DNA of 6,977 nucleotides. Source: Sulfurimonas sp. (GTDB taxonomy: Bacteria > Campylobacterota > Campylobacteria > Campylobacterales > Sulfurimonadaceae). Below the pieces are notes generated by a model. It was given only the letters and a program-made list of their open reading frames with translations, ran no database searches and was not told the origin of the DNA. Position numbers and translations under genes: made by a program. Shown piece after piece: positions 4,099 through 6,977 of this stretch. The stretch's first letter is position 1. Every line of letters starts with the position of its first letter. The stretch is from the NCBI GenBank assembly GCA_021107375.1, contig JAIOSY010000096.1:1-6977 (forward strand). Direction: 5' to 3'.

Positions 4099-6162
4099 TT
4101 ATAAGTTTATAACTTCCACTTTCACAGATTTAAAAGCAGCTGTTAAAATCAACTCATCACTCTCATCACCAAAAAGTGAATTTATATTTGACTCAGCATA
4201 ATGAAAAGTAGTAAAAAGTGTTTTTGGTTGAACTTTATCTGTTAGTTTTATTGTTAGTGGATTTGTTTGTCCATGCTCTGTTTTTAGTATAACTTTTGGG
4301 CTTGTAAAATCACTCGCATCATCTTCACAAACAAGTAAAATATCTTCACTATATCTATCTACTAAAGTATCTGTTTTTCTTGTTTGAGCAGAGTTATTAT
4401 AGTGAGCGATTGTTCTTCCTGTTGTTAGATGATAACCTGTTAAAGTTTTACCTATAATCTCTTTTATCATCCCACGAAGTTTGTATTGGTTATAGTGAAA
4501 TTCACCCAAACCATCTGGTGTTCTAAAATCTAGTTGATGAAGTCTTGGTGTATCTTCTGTATAAACTGGCCACTGTAAGCCTCTTTTTCTATGTCTTTGA
4601 AGTCTAAGGTAAGATGCACCGCTAAATCTTCTATGTGCTACCTCACGAACTTCATCCCAAACTTCACTAGAATCTTTATAGCTGTAATCTCCACCCATTT
4701 TATTGTCAAGCATTTTTGTAACTTCCCAGTCATCTGGTAAATCTGACTTAACCAAAGGTTGTGAAAGATGCAATCTTCTCATCGCATTTACATAAACACC
4801 AGTTTTTTCATAAGCAGATTTTACACCAATAACAATATCTGCTTTTTTGGCAATATCTGTCATAAAAAGTTCTTGAACCATATTAAGTTCTAGCCTGTCA
4901 AAAGCACGATTTACTTTGTTTAAATTTGGATGGATATGAGTTAAATCTTCACCCATGTTTATAACAGCTTTTACCTCATCTCTAAGCATTGCATCTACAA
5001 GTTGAGGAGTCATAAGCCCAACTTCCTTAGCATCTTGGTAATCAGGTTCATAGTATGGAAGCATACCCATATCACAAGCACCTTGAACATTATTTTGTCC
5101 ACGAAGAGGCATTAAACCAGCTCCTTGTTTTCCAATATTTCCAGTCATAAGTGCTAAGTGAGTTATAGCCATAACAGCAAAAGAACCATCTAAATGCTCA
5201 GTGATTCCAAGTCCCCAAAATATCATAGATTTTTTAAGTGCATACTCACGGGCAACTTTTCTAATCATTTTTGAAAGGTACTCATACCCCTCTATATTAT
5301 TAAAATAATCTGGATTTGCATACTCATCATTTAAAATTTTCTCTTTAAATTCATCAAAACCTTTAGTACGATTTTGGATAAAACTCTCAGCATATAACTC
5401 TTCATCTATAATCACATATGCCAACATATTTAAAACAAGTAGATTAGCTTCATGTGGGATAATTGCCTTATATTTTGAAACACGGTGAAGTTTAATCTCA
5501 CGAACATCAAAAGTAGCAAGATTATCATGTTTTCCAGCCATATTTACAATTCTATTTGCAATAATAGGATGAGCTTCGGTTGTATTTGAGCCGATAACTA
5601 TCATAAATTCACAATCATAAATATCGTTGTAAGGATTTGTAGCAGCACCCTCACCAATAGTAGCTTTCATCCCTTTTAACGAGGGAGCATGACAAACTCT
5701 TGCACAGTTATCAACATGAGGAGATTTCAAAGTTTGACGAGTAAATTTTTGAAGTAGATAAACAGATTCACAAGATGATCTTGCTCCACCGATAGAACAA
5801 ACCGATTTTCGTCCATATTTCTCTTGAATCTCTTTTAATTTTATAGCAGAGGCCGTTGTTGCCGCTTCTAAATCACATTCATACCACTCATCATCTAACT
5901 CTTGTAGTGATGAACTTATAGCATTTCTAATAGCTGGATTTTTTGCTAAAAAACTTTTTTTAATTCTAGGAGTTGTAATTCTCTCTTTTGAGTCAACAAA
6001 ATCAAAGCCATACTTACCCTTAATACAAAGTTTTCCCTCTGAAACAACACCATCTTTATAAGCAAATATCTTCTGTATTTTGTTATCAAACACCTCTGCA
6101 GCTATGTCACAACCAACACCACAATAAGTACAAACACTCTCTATCGTTTCAAAATCTTTCAT
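4099..6162 (-). CDS. Formate dehydrogenase catalytic subunit, molybdopterin/[4Fe-4S], cysteine type
   Basis: 687 residues, close to E. coli FdhF (715). It oxidises formate to CO2, or runs in reverse, at a bis-pterin Mo or W centre and passes electrons through an N-terminal [4Fe-4S] cluster. Cluster ligands are C11, C14, C18 and C46 (CxxCxxxC...C), followed by the electron-relay K49. The metal ligand is C157 in ARVCHAPS; its codon at 5694-5692 is TGT, not the TGA of selenocysteine enzymes. H158 and R354 (RGQNNVQGACDMG, 354-366) match the formate-specific His and Arg of FdhF. The C-terminal pterin-binding domain has YHLTTGRTIAHYNN (577-590). Cys-His instead of Cys-Met argues against nitrate reductase. 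There is no Tat signal, so it should be cytoplasmic, unlike the usual periplasmic FdhABC enzyme of this phylum. Residues about 66-100 form an insertion relative to FdhF. No Fe-S or membrane partner gene is in view. Confidence 0.92.
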   Translation of the reverse strand: MKDFETIESVCTYCGVGCDIAAEVFDNKIQKIFAYKDGVVSEGKLCIKGKYGFDFVDSKERITTPRIKKSFLAKNPAIRNAISSSLQELDDEWYECDLEAATTASAIKLKEIQEKYGRKSVCSIGGARSSCESVYLLQKFTRQTLKSPHVDNCARVCHAPSLKGMKATIGEGAATNPYNDIYDCEFMIVIGSNTTEAHPIIANRIVNMAGKHDNLATFDVREIKLHRVSKYKAIIPHEANLLVLNMLAYVIIDEELYAESFIQNRTKGFDEFKEKILNDEYANPDYFNNIEGYEYLSKMIRKVAREYALKKSMIFWGLGITEHLDGSFAVMAITHLALMTGNIGKQGAGLMPLRGQNNVQGACDMGMLPYYEPDYQDAKEVGLMTPQLVDAMLRDEVKAVINMGEDLTHIHPNLNKVNRAFDRLELNMVQELFMTDIAKKADIVIGVKSAYEKTGVYVNAMRRLHLSQPLVKSDLPDDWEVTKMLDNKMGGDYSYKDSSEVWDEVREVAHRRFSGASYLRLQRHRKRGLQWPVYTEDTPRLHQLDFRTPDGLGEFHYNQYKLRGMIKEIIGKTLTGYHLTTGRTIAHYNNSAQTRKTDTLVDRYSEDILLVCEDDASDFTSPKVILKTEHGQTNPLTIKLTDKVQPKTLFTTFHYAESNINSLFGDESDELILTAAFKSVKVEVINL

Positions 6163-6183
6163 AGTTAAAAACCCTAATTTTAA

Positions 6184-6936
6184 TTATTGTATGGAGTTTA
6201 CTATTTTCTCTCTTAAAAAGTGTGGAAGTAGATTTAAAAGTTTAATGATTAAATAAAATCTAAGAGGAAAAGCATAAATTCTTTTCTCTTTTTCTATAGC
6301 TTTTTTGATTTTTTTCACACCATCCTCAGTCGATAAAAGAAATGGCATGTGAAAATCATTTTTATCGGTAAGTTCACTTTTTATAAACCCAGGAAGGATA
6401 TTTATAACTTTTATATTATCTTTTTTATATTTATATCTAATCGCTTCAGCATAGGCATTTAAGGCTCTTTTTGAAGAGCTGTAAGCTTTTGAAGATGGCA
6501 TTGAAAAGAGTGAAGCAAGTGAAGAGATAAAAACAATTTTTCCAGATTGTTGAGCCTCAAATTTTGGCAATAAAACTTCTAAAATCGCATGGTTTGAGAG
6601 TACATTTACATCATAAAGTTTTTTAAACTCTTTAAATGGTGTAATCTCCTCTGAATGTCCAACAGAAATTCCAGCATTTAATATCACCATATCAAGATTC
6701 CCACCCTCAACCAAGGAGGACAGGCATGCCGAGATTTTCTCTTGAAGTTTATCAAAATCAGTTACATCAGCGACAATTATCTCTACACTTTTAGCTAATT
6801 CAAAAAGTTCACTTCTAAGTTTAAAAAGTTTATCTTCTCTACGAGCAAGAAGTATTAACGAGTTTTGGGGAGTTGCATATTGACGAGCAAGTTCGGCACC
6901 TAAGCCACTACTTGCTCCTGTAATTAAAATTTTAAT
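6184..6936 (-). CDS. Short-chain dehydrogenase/reductase, apparently starting at ATT
   Basis: 250 residues counted from ATT at 6936-6934. The Rossmann nucleotide-binding motif is ILITGASSGLG (3-13), then VADV with D57, LNAG (86-89), N111, catalytic S139 (VFISSLAS), Y152 and K156 (YSSSK), and LPGF near 182-184. It is thus a complete classical SDR with the Ser-Tyr-Lys triad. It acts on an unknown alcohol, aldehyde or ketone; the TGASSGLG group prefers NADP(H) or NAD(H) according to the basic residues near 32-33. The C-terminal FPLRFYLIIKLLNLLPHFL (223-241) is strongly hydrophobic and may bind the membrane. No ATG, GTG or TTG lies between the in-frame TAG (6948-6946) and the conserved motif. ATT stands exactly where MKILITGASSGLG would begin, 7 bases after AGGA, and overlaps the stop of an upstream frame. 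The first standard start, TTG at 6714, would delete the entire nucleotide-binding half of the fold. The gene precedes the formate dehydrogenase gene by 21 bp. Confidence 0.85.
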   Translation of the reverse strand: MKILITGASSGLGAELARQYATPQNSLILLARREDKLFKLRSELFELAKSVEIIVADVTDFDKLQEKISACLSSLVEGGNLDMVILNAGISVGHSEEITPFKEFKKLYDVNVLSNHAILEVLLPKFEAQQSGKIVFISSLASLFSMPSSKAYSSSKRALNAYAEAIRYKYKKDNIKVINILPGFIKSELTDKNDFHMPFLLSTEDGVKKIKKAIEKEKRIYAFPLRFYLIIKLLNLLPHFLREKIVNSIQ

Positions 6937-6977
6937 TACACTATCCTAATCATAACAGGAGTAGAGTTTATAAAGTC
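6936..6977 (-). CDS. C-terminal tail of an unidentified upstream gene (partial)
   Basis: Of the three minus-strand frames entering the window, only this one stays open until it meets the SDR start. It reads DFINSTPVMIRIV and ends in TAA at 6938-6936. The last A of that stop is the first base of the SDR ATT codon, a TAATT junction like the TAATG overlaps of coupled genes. Thirteen residues are too few to name a family, and a chance open frame of this length is possible. Confidence 0.45.
   Translation of the reverse strand, partial: DFINSTPVMIRIV
6944..6947 (-). promoter_or_regulatory. Ribosome binding site that supports the ATT start of the SDR gene
   Basis: AGGA on the minus strand, 7 bases before the ATT at 6936. 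The spacing is right for initiation at that codon and would be wrong for any other in-frame codon. Confidence 0.55.

Noticed and set aside
5692..5694. Selenocysteine codon at the formate dehydrogenase active site
   Set aside because: The codon is TGT (Cys), and the frame is open throughout, so no selenocysteine insertion signal is needed.
4099..6162. Assignment of the molybdoenzyme as nitrate reductase (NapA/NasA type)
   Set aside because: Nitrate reductases have Cys-Met at the metal ligand and lack the RGQNNVQGACDMG block. Here Cys-His and that block are present, as in formate dehydrogenases.
6184..6714. Reading the SDR as a 176-residue protein from TTG at 6714
   Set aside because: The same frame continues upstream with the TGASSGLG motif and the following beta-alpha units, so a start at 6714 would remove the cofactor site of an otherwise complete enzyme.
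6939..6941. GTG at 6941-6939 as the SDR start
   Set aside because: It is in a different frame and is followed at once by TAA. It belongs to the upstream open frame.
1..6977. CRISPR arrays, tRNA or rRNA genes, insertion sequences, attachment sites
   Set aside because: I saw no spaced direct repeats, cloverleaf-like segments, transposase motifs or terminal repeats on either strand.

Overview
The window is AT-rich, densely packed bacterial DNA. It most resembles a free-living, flagellated member of the Campylobacterota, of the Sulfurimonas, Sulfurospirillum or Arcobacter kind. This rests on low G+C, tight operons, a short flagellin with an NTTSYNG-type D1 segment, and a molybdenum formate dehydrogenase. 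Genus is inferred from protein flavour only and no marker gene is present.

Layout: (1) 1-346, minus strand: N-terminal part of a ModA-type molybdate-binding lipobox-less secreted protein, cut by the window edge. (2) 347-507: divergent AT-rich intergenic region with a 12-bp palindrome. (3) 508-1290, plus strand: a small 260-residue flagellin, the only plus-strand gene. (4) 1280-6977, minus strand: a compact gene train. In transcription order it holds the tail of an unidentified gene, a short-chain dehydrogenase (SDR) that appears to start at ATT, a Cys-type formate dehydrogenase catalytic subunit, a YraN/UPF0102 nuclease-fold protein, a BrnT/BrnA-like toxin-antitoxin pair, an aldehyde dehydrogenase, and a DUF523/TudS-like iron-sulfur protein. 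The last gene converges on the flagellin gene with an 11-bp overlap.

How the genes may work together: ModA would supply molybdate for the pterin cofactor of the formate dehydrogenase, although the two are not in one operon here. The SDR, formate dehydrogenase and YraN genes are spaced 18-21 bp apart and could be one transcript. The toxin-antitoxin pair has its own well-formed sigma-70-type promoter, whose -35 box lies over the yraN stop codon. A perfect 8-7-8 inverted repeat covers its -10 box, which is what an autoregulatory operator would look like. The aldehyde dehydrogenase follows the antitoxin by only 14 bp and the DUF523 gene follows with no gap, so these two metabolic genes may be expressed from the toxin-antitoxin promoter.

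No wholly new system is evident. The points most worth a second look are the SDR ATT start overlapping an upstream stop (TAATT), the toxin-antitoxin operator and its possible control of aldehyde metabolism, the flagellin with a shortened N-terminal D0 helix, and the formate dehydrogenase that has no partner subunit in view.
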